Positions 8,401 through 17,025 are shown, counted from the first letter of the stretch. The stretch: DNA of 64,000 nucleotides from an uncultured Oscillibacter sp. (GCA_900544615.1 UQVS01000011.1:1-64000), one strand, 5' to 3'. Program-made: numbers and translations. The notes: a model not told the origin generated them from the letters alone.

Positions 8401-8492
8401 TGGCGGAGAAGGAGGGATTCGAACCCTCGAGACCCTTTAGGAGCCTACATGATTTCCAATCATGCGCCCTCGACCAACTAGGCGACTTCTCC
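8401..8492 (-). tRNA. tRNA-Ser (anticodon GGA)
   Basis: On the minus strand it has acceptor stem GGAGAAG/CTTCTCC, discriminator G, encoded CCA, anticodon loop TTGGAAA (GGA) between CATGA-type arms, a long variable arm (class II, about 92 nt) and the T-arm GGGTTCGAATCCC. It reads UCC and UCU codons. Its 3' end faces the integrase gene, marking the right boundary of the element; the integration leaves the tRNA intact. Confidence 0.95.
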
Positions 8493-8620
8493 ATAGCTGT
8501 GTCCAGTACATTCCGCTGATTCACTTTTTGCTGTCTCAAACAGACATCGTTGTTATTATATCAGAAATATTTAAAAAGTCAAGACCTTTTCTACGAAAAA
8601 AATGTGCATTAGGAAAAGCG

Positions 8621-8647
8621 AAGCGCGGAGGAAATTCCTCCGCGCTT
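8621..8647 (-). terminator. Terminator of the 59-aa protein gene
   Basis: AAGCGCGGAGGAA and TTCCTCCGCGCTT form a 13-bp stem separated by one base (effective loop about 3). On the minus strand it is followed by CGCTTTTCC. It begins 4 bases past the stop codon. Confidence 0.7.
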
Positions 8648-8650
8648 CCT

Positions 8651-8830
8651 TCATCGCATATCGGTAATGATATTGTCCACGGCGTGATCCACGGCGATAC
8701 CCAACTTTTGAATACTCTTTCCAACCTGTGTTTTCATGGGATCCCGTCCGTAGGGCGACATCATGCCCATTGCGGCGCCAGTCAGCAAGCCGGCGCCCAT
8801 GCCGATCCAAAACCCGGCACAACCTTTCAT
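8651..8830 (-). CDS. Small glycine-rich (YtxH-like) protein, 59 aa
   Basis: The 59-aa reading frame starts MKGCAGFWIGMGAGLLTGAA and ends in an amphipathic helix (GIAVDHAVDNIITDMR). The glycine-zipper pattern GxxxGAGLLxGAAxG (residues 5-21) resembles YtxH/PRC-type small membrane-associated proteins. AAGGAG lies 9-10 bases before the ATG and a terminator follows immediately, so it is a complete single-gene unit. It is short enough to be missed by size cut-offs. Function unknown; envelope stress or membrane association would be a guess. Confidence 0.7.
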   Translation of the reverse strand: MKGCAGFWIGMGAGLLTGAAMGMMSPYGRDPMKTQVGKSIQKLGIAVDHAVDNIITDMR

Positions 8831-8900
8831 TCTCAGTCACTCCTTTTCCGGCACGGCAATAGTATGCCCGCGCGGGAGCAGAACATGATGGAACTTTCTT

Positions 8901-9959
8901 CTATTTTTCAATGACGCCGCCGCCGACAACGTTCTCCCCATCGTAAAGCACGGCGAACTGTCCCGGCGTCACGGCCCGCTGCGCCTCCCGAAACCTGAGA
9001 CGCACCCGCCCATCGGCGAGCGGTTCCGCAGTGGCGGGGGACTCCTTCTGGCTGTAACGGAGCTTCACGGTAAACTCCATCGGGGCGGCAAGCGCCGGAA
9101 TGGAGATCCAGTTCCAGTCTCCGGCGACGGCCTCCATGGTAAACAGCTCCTCATTGTGTCCCAGCCGGATCGCGCAGGCGGCTGGATCCTTTTCCAGAAC
9201 GTACAGCGGCGGCTCAATGGCCAATCCCAGCCCCTTGTGCTGCCCCTTTGTATAGCGCACGAAGCCCCTGTGCTGGCCGAGCACACGCCCGTCCGGCCCC
9301 AGAAACGGTCCCACCGGGGAATCGTGTCCCACACAGCGGGCGATCAGGCCCGCATAATCCCCGTCTGGGACAAAGCAGATGTCCTGACTGTCCCGCTTCC
9401 GGGCAGTCGGCAGGCCGCGGGCTTCCGCCAGTTCCCGCACCTGAGGCTTGGTCAGGCCGCCCAGCGGGAACAGCGTATGGGATAGCTGCTCCTGCGTCAA
9501 TCGGCAGAGGAAGTAGCTCTGATCCTTCGCCCGGTCAGCCCCCCGGCGTAGCAGATACCGGCCCGACACCGGGTCGCGGGCGACGTTGGCAAAGTGGCCG
9601 GTGGCCAGATAGTCTGCCCCCAGCGCCTGCGCGGCGTCCCACATGGCGCCGAATTTGATCTCCCGGTTGCAGAATACGCAGGGGTTCGGCGTCCGCCCCG
9701 CCTCGTACTCCCGGATGAAGTACGCCGCAACCGTTTGACGGAACCGTTCCGACAAATCCAGATCGTGAAAGGGCAGCTCCAGCGCCTGTGCCACGGCTCT
9801 GGCGTCAGATCCATCCTCCGGCGGACAGTTCTCCGGCAGGGGAAGGGTATTCAGCAGGGAGAGATGCAGGCCGTGAACGCAGTATCCGCGCTCCAACAGC
9901 AGTACCGCGGCGGCAGAGCTGTCCACTCCGCCGCTCATGCCCAAGAACACCTGCGCCAT
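8901..9959 (-). CDS. mnmA: tRNA-specific 2-thiouridylase MnmA
   Basis: This 352-aa enzyme transfers sulfur to U34 of tRNA Lys, Glu and Gln. The N-terminal PP-loop SGGVDSSAAA (about 9-18) binds ATP; the catalytic cysteines are in NPCVFCNREIKFG and DSQDICFVPDGDY. The C-terminal beta-barrel (about 280-352) closes with FAVLYDGENVVGGGVIEK, normal for the family, so the protein is full length. I start at ATG 9959 because AAGGAG is 8 bases upstream; the frame upstream has no family match. It follows the histidine-kinase-like gene by 74 bp and may share its transcript. Confidence 0.95.
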   Translation of the reverse strand: MAQVFLGMSGGVDSSAAAVLLLERGYCVHGLHLSLLNTLPLPENCPPEDGSDARAVAQALELPFHDLDLSERFRQTVAAYFIREYEAGRTPNPCVFCNREIKFGAMWDAAQALGADYLATGHFANVARDPVSGRYLLRRGADRAKDQSYFLCRLTQEQLSHTLFPLGGLTKPQVRELAEARGLPTARKRDSQDICFVPDGDYAGLIARCVGHDSPVGPFLGPDGRVLGQHRGFVRYTKGQHKGLGLAIEPPLYVLEKDPAACAIRLGHNEELFTMEAVAGDWNWISIPALAAPMEFTVKLRYSQKESPATAEPLADGRVRLRFREAQRAVTPGQFAVLYDGENVVGGGVIEK

Positions 9960-10033
9960 AGACGTCTCCTTTTCAGCACAAAATTGATGGTGTATTTTAT
10001 AAAAACAGGAAGCGGCGGAAAGTCGCTTCCTGT

Positions 10034-10837
10034 TCAATCCTGATTTCGGATGGTGTAAGCAGCGGCAGGGAGAGCGTCCGCAAGCCCCATCAGCGGGCGG
10101 TTGAAGCCGCTGGCGTAAAGCGGCGTCACATCGGACACCTGCGTGCCGGACTGCCGGTCCGGCAGAAATACGGTGAAGCAGCTCCCCTGTCCGGGAACGG
10201 ATTTCACGGCGATGCCGCCGCCGTGCCGCTCTGCAATGGCGCGGCATAGGGGCAGTCCCAGACCCAGACCGCGGCGCGGTACGGCCTGCGTATGCAGATA
10301 GCCGTCAAAGAGATGCTCCATCTGCTCCGGCGAAATTCCGCAGCCGGTATCCGCCACGCTGAGCAACAGCTCGCCGCCGCTTTTTTTCAGTTCCACCGTG
10401 ACCGTGCCGCCGGCAGGCGTAAATTTCAGCGCATTGGACAGCAGATGATACAGGAGCTGCTCCATGGCGCCGGCGTGAACCGCGCAGATGCGGCGCTCCA
10501 TGGCGCAGATGAATTTCAGGTGGATCCCCAGCATCTCCGCCAGATCGCCGGCGCTTTCGCAGACCTCGCCAATCAGCTTTACCAGATCTGCGTCCCGCAG
10601 CGCGGCCGGCTGCGCTTCAGCCAGATATTCAGCGGAGGAAAGGCTGTTCACCAGCCGCAGCAGCCGGTAAAAGCTCTGATCCAGCACTGCGGCCTTGGCA
10701 TCCAGCACGGGATCCTGTTCCCGCGCTTCCGCCGGAATGGCCTGAGACGCGGCAAGGTAGAGGTTGCTGAGCAAACCGCGCATCTGATTGGCAAGATTGG
10801 GGAGCAGCGCGGCCAGATCTTCCTGAACCTGACCCAC
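10034..10837 (-). CDS. Soluble histidine-kinase-like protein lacking the acceptor His
   Basis: The C-terminal half is a clear HATPase_c domain: N-box LLSNALKFT, G1 DTGCGIS, G2 GLGLGLPLC. The helical region before it should be HisKA, but where SHELRTPL is expected the sequence reads ANQMRGLL, so the phospho-acceptor His appears replaced by Asn (about residue 17). There is no membrane segment and no response regulator nearby. AGAAGGTG six bases before GTG 10837 supports that start; ATG 10867 is an alternative without a good ribosome site. About 60 residues follow the ATPase domain. It may be a pseudokinase or phosphatase-type regulator. Confidence 0.7.
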   Translation of the reverse strand: MGQVQEDLAALLPNLANQMRGLLSNLYLAASQAIPAEAREQDPVLDAKAAVLDQSFYRLLRLVNSLSSAEYLAEAQPAALRDADLVKLIGEVCESAGDLAEMLGIHLKFICAMERRICAVHAGAMEQLLYHLLSNALKFTPAGGTVTVELKKSGGELLLSVADTGCGISPEQMEHLFDGYLHTQAVPRRGLGLGLPLCRAIAERHGGGIAVKSVPGQGSCFTVFLPDRQSGTQVSDVTPLYASGFNRPLMGLADALPAAAYTIRNQD

Positions 10838-10937
10838 GGGAAACACCTTCTTTCTTCCAGATGGCATAAAACTATCATAGGCAGTCCGCCCGGATCTACC
10901 CATGGCAAATTTTTGCAAGTAATAAGCACGTAATAAG

Positions 10938-10966
10938 ATGGTATCAGAAAACGGCGCGGAATACAA
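10938..10966 (-). promoter_or_regulatory. Promoter of the histidine-kinase-like gene
   Basis: On the minus strand TTGTAT (10961-10966), 17-bp spacer, TACCAT (10938-10943). The rest of the 10868-11199 gap holds no gene; on the other strand a TATAAT at 11146-11151 is the likely -10 box for gap, with no clear -35. Confidence 0.6.
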
Positions 10967-11199
10967 GAAATTTGTCAGATTATGCAGAAATTTCACGGAG
11001 CGGTTCGTCTCCTCCCGCCCCGGCAGTCTCCGCCTGCGGTGTGTCCGCCGCGTAAACGGTGTGTTATGCAAAGAGAACAAGACACGGCAAAATCCGACGA
11101 CGTATTTTTACGTACCAGTCACTATTTTGTTTCGGAAAATAAGTTTATAATGAAGCCAAACAAATCGGCGGACACGATTTGACAGGAGGAGATTTCGAT

Positions 11200-12225
11200 A
11201 TGGCAATTAAAGTTGGTATCAACGGCTTTGGCCGCATCGGCCGCGTGGCTCTGCGGATCATGGTAGAGCGGGGCAGCAGCAGTTATCAGATCTGCGGCAT
11301 CAACCTGCGGAATGCGGATCTGGATTATATGGTATATCAGGTGAAGTACGACTCCGTGTTCCGCACGTTCCGTGACACTGTGGAGCATGACGACCGCCAC
11401 CTCATCATCAACGGCAAGAAGATCCGGGTCTACAGCGAAAGCGACATTACGCAGATCCCCTGGGATGACTGCGGCGCAGAATACATCATTGAGTCCACCG
11501 GCGCGTTCAACACCGTGGAAAAGGCCAGCGCCCATTTGCAGAACGGTGCGAAGAAGGTCATTATCTCCGCCCCCTCCAAGGACGATGTGATGCCCACCTT
11601 CGTCATGGGCGTCAACCATCTGAAATACACCCCGGATATGGACGTGGTATCCAACGCCTCCTGCACCACCAACTGCCTTGCCCCCATGACCAAGGTCATC
11701 AACGATACCTTCGGCATCAAGCAGGCGCTGATGAGTACCATCCACTCCGCCACCGCCAAGCAGAAGGCCGTGGACGCCCGTGCGGGCCGCGACTGGCGGA
11801 CGGGCCGCAGTGTGCTGGGCAACATCATCCCCTCCACCACCGGCGCTGCCAAGGCTGTGGGACAGGTGATTCCGGAGCTGAAAGGCAAAATGACCGGCAT
11901 GAGCTTCCGGGTTCCCACCAACGACGTGTCCGTGGTGGATCTCACCGCCCGGCTGATCCATCCCGCCAGCTACCACGACGTGTGCGTGGCCATGCGGAAC
12001 GCCGCCAAGAACAGCATGAAGGGCATCATCACCTGCACCACCGATCAGGTGGTCTCCTCCGACCTGACGGGCTTCTCTGAAACCTGCATTTTCGACGAGA
12101 CTGCCGGCATCATGCTGGACGACGATTTCGTGAAGCTCATTGCGTGGTACGACAACGAATGGGGCTACACCAGCAAGCTGCTGGATCTGATGGCTCATAT
12201 GTACAAGGTGGATCACGAGGCCTGA
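11200..12225 (+). CDS. gap: Glyceraldehyde-3-phosphate dehydrogenase, type I
   Basis: This 341-aa enzyme oxidises glyceraldehyde-3-phosphate to 1,3-bisphosphoglycerate in glycolysis. The N-terminal Rossmann motif INGFGRIGR (residues 7-15), the catalytic Cys155 in SNASCTTNCLAP, and WYDNEWGY near the C-terminus are all present. The ATG at 11200 has AGGAGGA 8 bases upstream; an earlier start at 11179 lacks one. Length is normal. It stands alone with its own terminator rather than in a gap-pgk-tpi operon. It is next to a regulon holding a phosphoglycerate mutase, but it does not show the LacI operator. Confidence 0.96.
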   Translation: MAIKVGINGFGRIGRVALRIMVERGSSSYQICGINLRNADLDYMVYQVKYDSVFRTFRDTVEHDDRHLIINGKKIRVYSESDITQIPWDDCGAEYIIESTGAFNTVEKASAHLQNGAKKVIISAPSKDDVMPTFVMGVNHLKYTPDMDVVSNASCTTNCLAPMTKVINDTFGIKQALMSTIHSATAKQKAVDARAGRDWRTGRSVLGNIIPSTTGAAKAVGQVIPELKGKMTGMSFRVPTNDVSVVDLTARLIHPASYHDVCVAMRNAAKNSMKGIITCTTDQVVSSDLTGFSETCIFDETAGIMLDDDFVKLIAWYDNEWGYTSKLLDLMAHMYKVDHEA

Positions 12226-12312
12226 GAGGCGTTTGCAGACCTTCCCAGCATATTCCGTGCATTCAAAAACGGTTCCGGGAACAATGCGCCGGGACTCGGA
12301 TCATAACAGCTG

Positions 12313-12348
12313 CGCTCCACTGCCGAAATGGCAGTGGAGCGTTTTTTT
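12313..12348 (+). terminator. Terminator of gap
   Basis: A 12-bp stem (CGCTCCACTGCC / GGCAGTGGAGCG) with a 5-base loop is followed by TTTTTTT. It lies 88 bp after the gap stop codon. Confidence 0.9.
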
Positions 12349-12381
12349 GCCTTCAGCGCTGCGCTAATCCGCGTTTTGCGA

Positions 12382-12395
12382 AAACGTATACGTTT
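12382..12395. promoter_or_regulatory. Variant LacI-type palindrome AAACGTATACGTTT
   Basis: A perfect 14-bp palindrome in a wider context GCGAAAACG..CGTTTGC. Its half-sites are like those of the operator at 12565, but spaced four bases wider at the centre. It lies about 140 bp upstream of the importer promoter. It may be an auxiliary site for the same regulator or for another LacI protein. Confidence 0.4.
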
Positions 12396-12521
12396 GCAGA
12401 ACGGATTTTCTCCATCGCACATCGGTAATACCGTCAAAAAAACGCCAGCCAGTATTGTATATTTTGCACATCATCCGTGAAAATAGATAAAAAAATCATG
12501 GGAAAATAGCCATAATCCTCC

Positions 12522-12551
12522 TTGACAACTCCCATCCAAATTCACTATAAT
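12522..12551 (+). promoter_or_regulatory. Promoter of the importer operon
   Basis: TTGACA at 12522-12527, 18-bp spacer, TATAAT at 12546-12551: both boxes are consensus, so the promoter should be strong unless repressed. The first gene starts at 12674, giving a leader of about 115 nt. Confidence 0.85.
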
Positions 12552-12564
12552 ATGCTCAAAGAAG

Positions 12565-12578
12565 CGCAAACGTTTGCG
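12565..12578. promoter_or_regulatory. LacI-family operator (importer operon)
   Basis: Perfect palindrome CGCAAACGTTTGCG centred about 13 bp past the expected transcription start, the classic roadblock position for a LacI repressor. Near-identical sites lie at 22682 and 22882, flanking the LacI gene of this locus, so that regulator is the likely binder. Confidence 0.8.
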
Positions 12579-12673
12579 ATTAGGGGCTGTTAAGGAACGG
12601 CCAACCCCTGCTTGCAGAATGCGCCGAACCGCTCCCAGCGTTTCCCCGGCAGTATTCAGAAAGAGGTGTTATC

Positions 12674-14497
12674 GTGTCGAAGAATGGCTTACCCAGAAAA
12701 CCCCTGACCAAGCGGCGCCTGAAAAACCTGATCCTGAACGTGCTGAAAAATCCCTTTAACATGGTGGTGCTGGTCAGCCTTGTGATCCTGTTCTGTCTTA
12801 TCATCATCCCTCTGCTGACCATGATCGCCAATACCTTCACGCTGGCGCAGGGCGAGCTGCGCCGGGTACAGGGTCATGTGGGAGACTTCACCCTGTACTA
12901 CTGGAAGTACATCCTTGCCAGTACCCTGTCCGGCGCCGTGCTGTGGGGGCCGCTGAAAAACTCCTTTATCTGCGGCTTTTTCACCGTGCTGGTTTCGGTG
13001 CCTCTTGGCTCCGTTCTGGCATGGCTGATGATCCGCACCGACATTCCCGGCAAGAAGATCCTGGGCCTGCTGGTCACTGTCCCCTACATGATCCCCTCCT
13101 GGACCAAGGCACTGGCGTGGCTGGCCATGTTCCGCAACTCCACCTCCGGCGCTGACGGCTTTCTGGCCGGCATGGGCATCCCGATCCCCGACTGGCTGGC
13201 CTACGGCCCCATTGCCATCGTCCTGTGTATGTCCATGCACTATTACGCATTTTCCTATATTATGGTCTCCGGCGCGCTCCGCTCCATCAACTCCGAGCTG
13301 GAGGAAATGGGCGAGATTCAGGGGGCCAGCAAGGCGCAGATCCTGCGGCACATCACCCTGCCCCTGATCCTGCCCTCCGTGCTCTCCGCCACCGTCATGA
13401 CCATCAGCAAATCCATCGGTACATACGGCGTCCCTGCCAACCTCGGCAACCGCATCGGTTACTACACGCTGGCCACTAAAATGCGTAACTTCATCGATCA
13501 GGGGCCGCAGGCCGTCGGTTACGCCATGTCCATCGTGCTGGTGCTGCTGGCAGCTCTCATCATCTTCTCCAACCAGCGGATCGTGGGCGTCCGCAAGTCC
13601 TACGCCACCGTCAGCGGCAAGGGCGGCCGCGCCACGCTGATGCCTCTGGGCAAGGCCAAGAAGCCTCTGATGGCGTTTTTGATGGTATTCCTCTTCCTGG
13701 CCATGGTGGTGCCCTTCTTCGTGCTGATTATGGAAACCTTCCAGATCACCACCGGCGCCGGCTACGGGCTGGATAACCTGACCCTCTACAACTGGATCGG
13801 CAAGTCCGGCCAGATTGCCAAGTACACCAACTACGAAGGCATCTTCCGGGATCCCAAGTTCTTCAGTGCCTTCTGGAACACCATCCGCCTGACTCTCATC
13901 GGCTCCATCATCACCGCCATCTGCGGCCAGTTTCTGGGCTACATCAGCTCCCGCGGCCGCGGCAAGTGGTACGGCGACCTGACGGAGCAGATGGTGTTCG
14001 TGCCCTACCTGATGAGCGGCATTGCTTTCTCCACCATGTATTTCTCCATGTTCTCCCGGCCTCATCTGGGGGGACTGCTCCCCTCCCTGTACGGTACCTT
14101 TGCCCTGATTGTCCTCACCTCCGTAGTCAAGCACTTCCCCTTCGCCAGCAAATCCGGCACAGCCAATATGCTCTCCATCAGTACGGAACTGGAGGAGGCG
14201 GCAGATATTGCCGGTGCCAGCTTCTGGAAGCGGATGAGTTCCATCATCGTGCCGCTGGCGAAAAACGGCTTCATCTCCGGCTTCATGCTGACCTTCATCT
14301 CCATTGCCAAGGAGCTGGATCTGGTCATCATCATGATGACTCCCTCCACCCAGACCATGTCCTATCTGGCCTTTACCTACTCGCAGGAGGGCTACAACCA
14401 GATGTCCGACGCAGTATCCGTCTGCGTGCTGGCCTTCATTCTGGTGTGCTACACCGTGGCCAACCGCTTCGGCGCAGACCTCAACAAGAGTATGTAA
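12674..14497 (+). CDS. ABC importer permease, two fused transmembrane domains
   Basis: This 607-aa inner-membrane protein carries two permease domains in one chain. Each has the cytoplasmic EAA loop that docks the ATPase: EEMGEIQGASKAQILRH near 210 and EEAADIAGASFWKRM near 510. About 12 hydrophobic segments are visible. The fused layout is that of the FbpB/AfuB group, first called iron transporters; for AfuABC the known substrates are sugar phosphates. The start is GTG with AGAGGTG upstream. It is first in a five-gene operon ending in a HAD phosphatase. That context favours an organophosphate over iron, but the substrate is inferred. Confidence 0.9.
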   Translation: MSKNGLPRKPLTKRRLKNLILNVLKNPFNMVVLVSLVILFCLIIIPLLTMIANTFTLAQGELRRVQGHVGDFTLYYWKYILASTLSGAVLWGPLKNSFICGFFTVLVSVPLGSVLAWLMIRTDIPGKKILGLLVTVPYMIPSWTKALAWLAMFRNSTSGADGFLAGMGIPIPDWLAYGPIAIVLCMSMHYYAFSYIMVSGALRSINSELEEMGEIQGASKAQILRHITLPLILPSVLSATVMTISKSIGTYGVPANLGNRIGYYTLATKMRNFIDQGPQAVGYAMSIVLVLLAALIIFSNQRIVGVRKSYATVSGKGGRATLMPLGKAKKPLMAFLMVFLFLAMVVPFFVLIMETFQITTGAGYGLDNLTLYNWIGKSGQIAKYTNYEGIFRDPKFFSAFWNTIRLTLIGSIITAICGQFLGYISSRGRGKWYGDLTEQMVFVPYLMSGIAFSTMYFSMFSRPHLGGLLPSLYGTFALIVLTSVVKHFPFASKSGTANMLSISTELEEAADIAGASFWKRMSSIIVPLAKNGFISGFMLTFISIAKELDLVIIMMTPSTQTMSYLAFTYSQEGYNQMSDAVSVCVLAFILVCYTVANRFGADLNKSM

Positions 14498-14534
14498 GTC
14501 CCGGAATTGTGACAGAACAGAAAGGAAAAATGAT

Positions 14535-15656
14535 ATGAGCCGCATTGAATTGAAGCACATTGATAAATTTTACGGCAGCAACCACGTCCTCCGGGACATC
14601 AACCTCACCATTGAGGACGGCGACTTCATGACCCTGCTTGGCCCCTCCGGCTGCGGTAAGACCACCACCCTGCGCGTGGTCTCCGGTCTGGAAAAGCCCC
14701 AGAACGGCACCATGACCATCGACGGCGTGGAGATGATCAACGCGGACGACGCCTACTATGCCGAACCCAGCAAGCGCGGACTGAATCTGGTGTTCCAGTC
14801 CTACGCCCTGTGGCCCCACATGACGGTGTACAACAACATCGCCTTCGGCCTGAAGATCCAGAAGATGAGCAAGGCGGAGATCGACCGCCGGGTTATGGAT
14901 TCCCTGAAAATGATGCGGATCGATATGTACAAGGACCGCTATCCCACCGAGCTGTCCGGCGGTCAGCAGCAGCGGGTAGCCATCGCCCGCGCCGTAGCCT
15001 CCAGTCCCAAGCTGCTGCTGCTTGACGAGCCGCTGTCCAATCTGGACGCCAAGCTCCGCATCGATATGCGGGCGGAGCTTCAGCGGCTTCACCGGGAGCT
15101 TGGCACCACCATCATCTACGTCACCCACGATCAGACTGAGGCGCTTACCATGTCCACCAAGATCGCCCTGTTCAAAGCCGGCGAGCTGAATCAGGTGGCC
15201 ACTCCCTCGGAACTGTACAACAACCCCGTTGATCTGGAAGCGGCGGACTTCATCGGCAATCCCCGCATCAACCTGCTGGACGGCAAGGCGGAGGTCGTTA
15301 ACGGCCAGCTGGTAGTCAAGAGCGATCTGGGCGGGCATACCTTCCCCGCAGAGCATCTCACCACCGAAGAATTCCCCAGAAGCGGCGAATTCGACTGCGT
15401 GCTGGCTATCCGCCCCGAACAGATCGCCATTTCCACCGAGCCGGTGGAGGGCGCCATCCCCGTCAGCATCTACTCCAACCAGCCTGCCGGTTCCGAAACC
15501 ATCACCACCCTGAAGGCCGGTACCGACGAATTTCTGGCCAAGGATATCGGTCAGATCCATTATGATCTGGATCAGAAGGTCTGGGCCATCATCGATCAGA
15601 ATAAGATCAACATCTACAACAAGGAGACCACCCGTCTGATCAAACGCGCGGTGTAA
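14535..15656 (+). CDS. ABC importer ATP-binding subunit
   Basis: This 373-aa cytoplasmic ATPase has Walker A GPSGCGKTT (about 36-44), a Q-loop in NLVFQSYALWPHMTV, the signature LSGGQQQR, Walker B LLLLDEPLSNLD and an H-loop VTHDQTEA. The C-terminal 130 residues form a TOBE-type regulatory region with VLAIRPEQIAIS, as in the FbpC/PotA/UgpC class. It starts 37 bp after the permease with AAAGGA upstream. It energises import through the fused permease. Confidence 0.93.
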   Translation: MSRIELKHIDKFYGSNHVLRDINLTIEDGDFMTLLGPSGCGKTTTLRVVSGLEKPQNGTMTIDGVEMINADDAYYAEPSKRGLNLVFQSYALWPHMTVYNNIAFGLKIQKMSKAEIDRRVMDSLKMMRIDMYKDRYPTELSGGQQQRVAIARAVASSPKLLLLDEPLSNLDAKLRIDMRAELQRLHRELGTTIIYVTHDQTEALTMSTKIALFKAGELNQVATPSELYNNPVDLEAADFIGNPRINLLDGKAEVVNGQLVVKSDLGGHTFPAEHLTTEEFPRSGEFDCVLAIRPEQIAISTEPVEGAIPVSIYSNQPAGSETITTLKAGTDEFLAKDIGQIHYDLDQKVWAIIDQNKINIYNKETTRLIKRAV

Positions 15657-15726
15657 GCCGTGTCTTGATATGCGTCCCTATTCAGGCCCCGCCTGCGGCG
15701 CGGCCAAAACGTGAAAGGAGTCCCCG

Positions 15727-17025
15727 ATGAAAATGAAGAAGTTTTTTGCACTGCTTCTCTCCCTCTCCATGGCGCTGAGTCTGGCCGCCTGCGGCAGCAA
15801 GGGCGCCGATGAATCCAGCGACTCCCAATCCGGCAGCGATGCCGCCAGCGACCTGCATCTTGGCTACGATCTCAACACCGGCGAGAGTTTCTACGGCCCC
15901 TACTATGACGAATGGAGCGACAAGACCGACGAAGAGCTTTTCGAAGAAGCCCTGAAGGAGGAGACCACCATCAATGTCTACGCCACCTCCTCCAAGATGC
16001 TGAAGGTGGAGGAGAGTTTTGAGGAAACCTACCCCGGCCTTGATCTGGTGGTATTCGATCTGGACAGCGACGAGGTGCTCTCCAAGGCCAAAATCGAGCA
16101 CGACACCGGCCACATCACCGCCGACGTGCTTCAGACCAAGGACGTCAACGGCAACGTGTTCCACGAGTGGTACAATCAGGACATTCTGGAGCCTTACTTC
16201 CCCAAGGACATCTGCTCTCACATCGACGAGGAAAACCTGAAATATGGCTATCCTCTGTACGCCTCCCAGTCCATGTGGTACTATAATACTGCTGCCTTCC
16301 CCGTCCGCCAGCCCATCCACAGCTGGTGGGAGATCATCGAGAAAAAGGAGGACGGCACGCAGAAATTCCGTCTCTTCACCAAGGAGATCGGTCAGGAGTC
16401 CGCGTACCTGTCCCTGTTCGCCAGCTTCATCAACAATGCCGACGAGATGGAACAGTCCTACAAGGATATCTACGGCAAGGATCTGGAATACACCTATGAC
16501 GCTTCCTCCTTCGGCTTTGAGGTTCCCGAAAACAATGCCGGTGTGGAGTACCTGTGGCGCTTTTCTCAGGCCGAGATGACCTTCATCGGCGATGGTGATG
16601 AGCTGGTGCTGGCCGTTCACAATTCCACCGCTGACGATCCCGCCCTGTGCCTGGCTTCCGCCGGCAAGATCGGCAACCGTGACGAATCCGGCTATGACAT
16701 TGCCTGGTGCCTGAATCTGGAGCCTTACACCGCCCTGCTGAATCTGGAGTCCCTGTTCATCGCCAAGGGCACCAACAGCCCCGCCGGCGCCCGTCTGTTC
16801 GTCCGGTACATCACCGGCGGTGCCGACGGCCAGAGCGAAGGCATGAAGCCCTTCAAGAAGGAAGGCAACTGGCTCGTCCGCGACGACGTGGAGGACAAGA
16901 AGAACCCCGCCAAGCTCAGCGAGCTGGGCGCCCGCACCAACGACCTCAGCGCGATTTATGACATCTATCCCGACGTGCAGGATATGTGGACCTATTGGCT
17001 TGCCCAGAATCCCAGGATGAAGTAA
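15727..17025 (+). CDS. ABC importer substrate-binding lipoprotein
   Basis: This 432-aa lipoprotein has a signal sequence MKMKKFFALLLSLSMALS and lipobox LAAC (Cys22), followed by a Ser/Asp-rich linker, so it is tethered outside the membrane. The body resembles family 1/AfuA-type binding proteins (INVYATSSKM near 80, later WWEIIEKK and a Trp-rich end). AAAGGAG lies about 8 bases before the ATG. It is the third gene of the importer operon and sets its specificity. A phosphorylated ligand is inferred from the HAD and PHP enzymes in the regulon, not from the protein itself. Confidence 0.88.
   Translation: MKMKKFFALLLSLSMALSLAACGSKGADESSDSQSGSDAASDLHLGYDLNTGESFYGPYYDEWSDKTDEELFEEALKEETTINVYATSSKMLKVEESFEETYPGLDLVVFDLDSDEVLSKAKIEHDTGHITADVLQTKDVNGNVFHEWYNQDILEPYFPKDICSHIDEENLKYGYPLYASQSMWYYNTAAFPVRQPIHSWWEIIEKKEDGTQKFRLFTKEIGQESAYLSLFASFINNADEMEQSYKDIYGKDLEYTYDASSFGFEVPENNAGVEYLWRFSQAEMTFIGDGDELVLAVHNSTADDPALCLASAGKIGNRDESGYDIAWCLNLEPYTALLNLESLFIAKGTNSPAGARLFVRYITGGADGQSEGMKPFKKEGNWLVRDDVEDKKNPAKLSELGARTNDLSAIYDIYPDVQDMWTYWLAQNPRMK

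Noticed and set aside
12565..12578. Reading the operator as a CcpA cre site or a PurR box
   Set aside because: The core is similar to both, but the three copies cluster tightly around one local LacI gene and its probable targets, so a local repressor is the simpler reading.
12689..14560. A 623-codon frame antisense to the fused permease
   Set aside because: It is rich in His, Gly and Gln, has no ribosome site or domain, and mirrors a GC-rich gene with clear ABC permease motifs.
12674..17025. Annotation of the importer as iron(III) or spermidine transport
   Set aside because: The family includes such members, but the LacI control and five predicted phosphate-releasing enzymes in the regulon argue for an organophosphate; left open.
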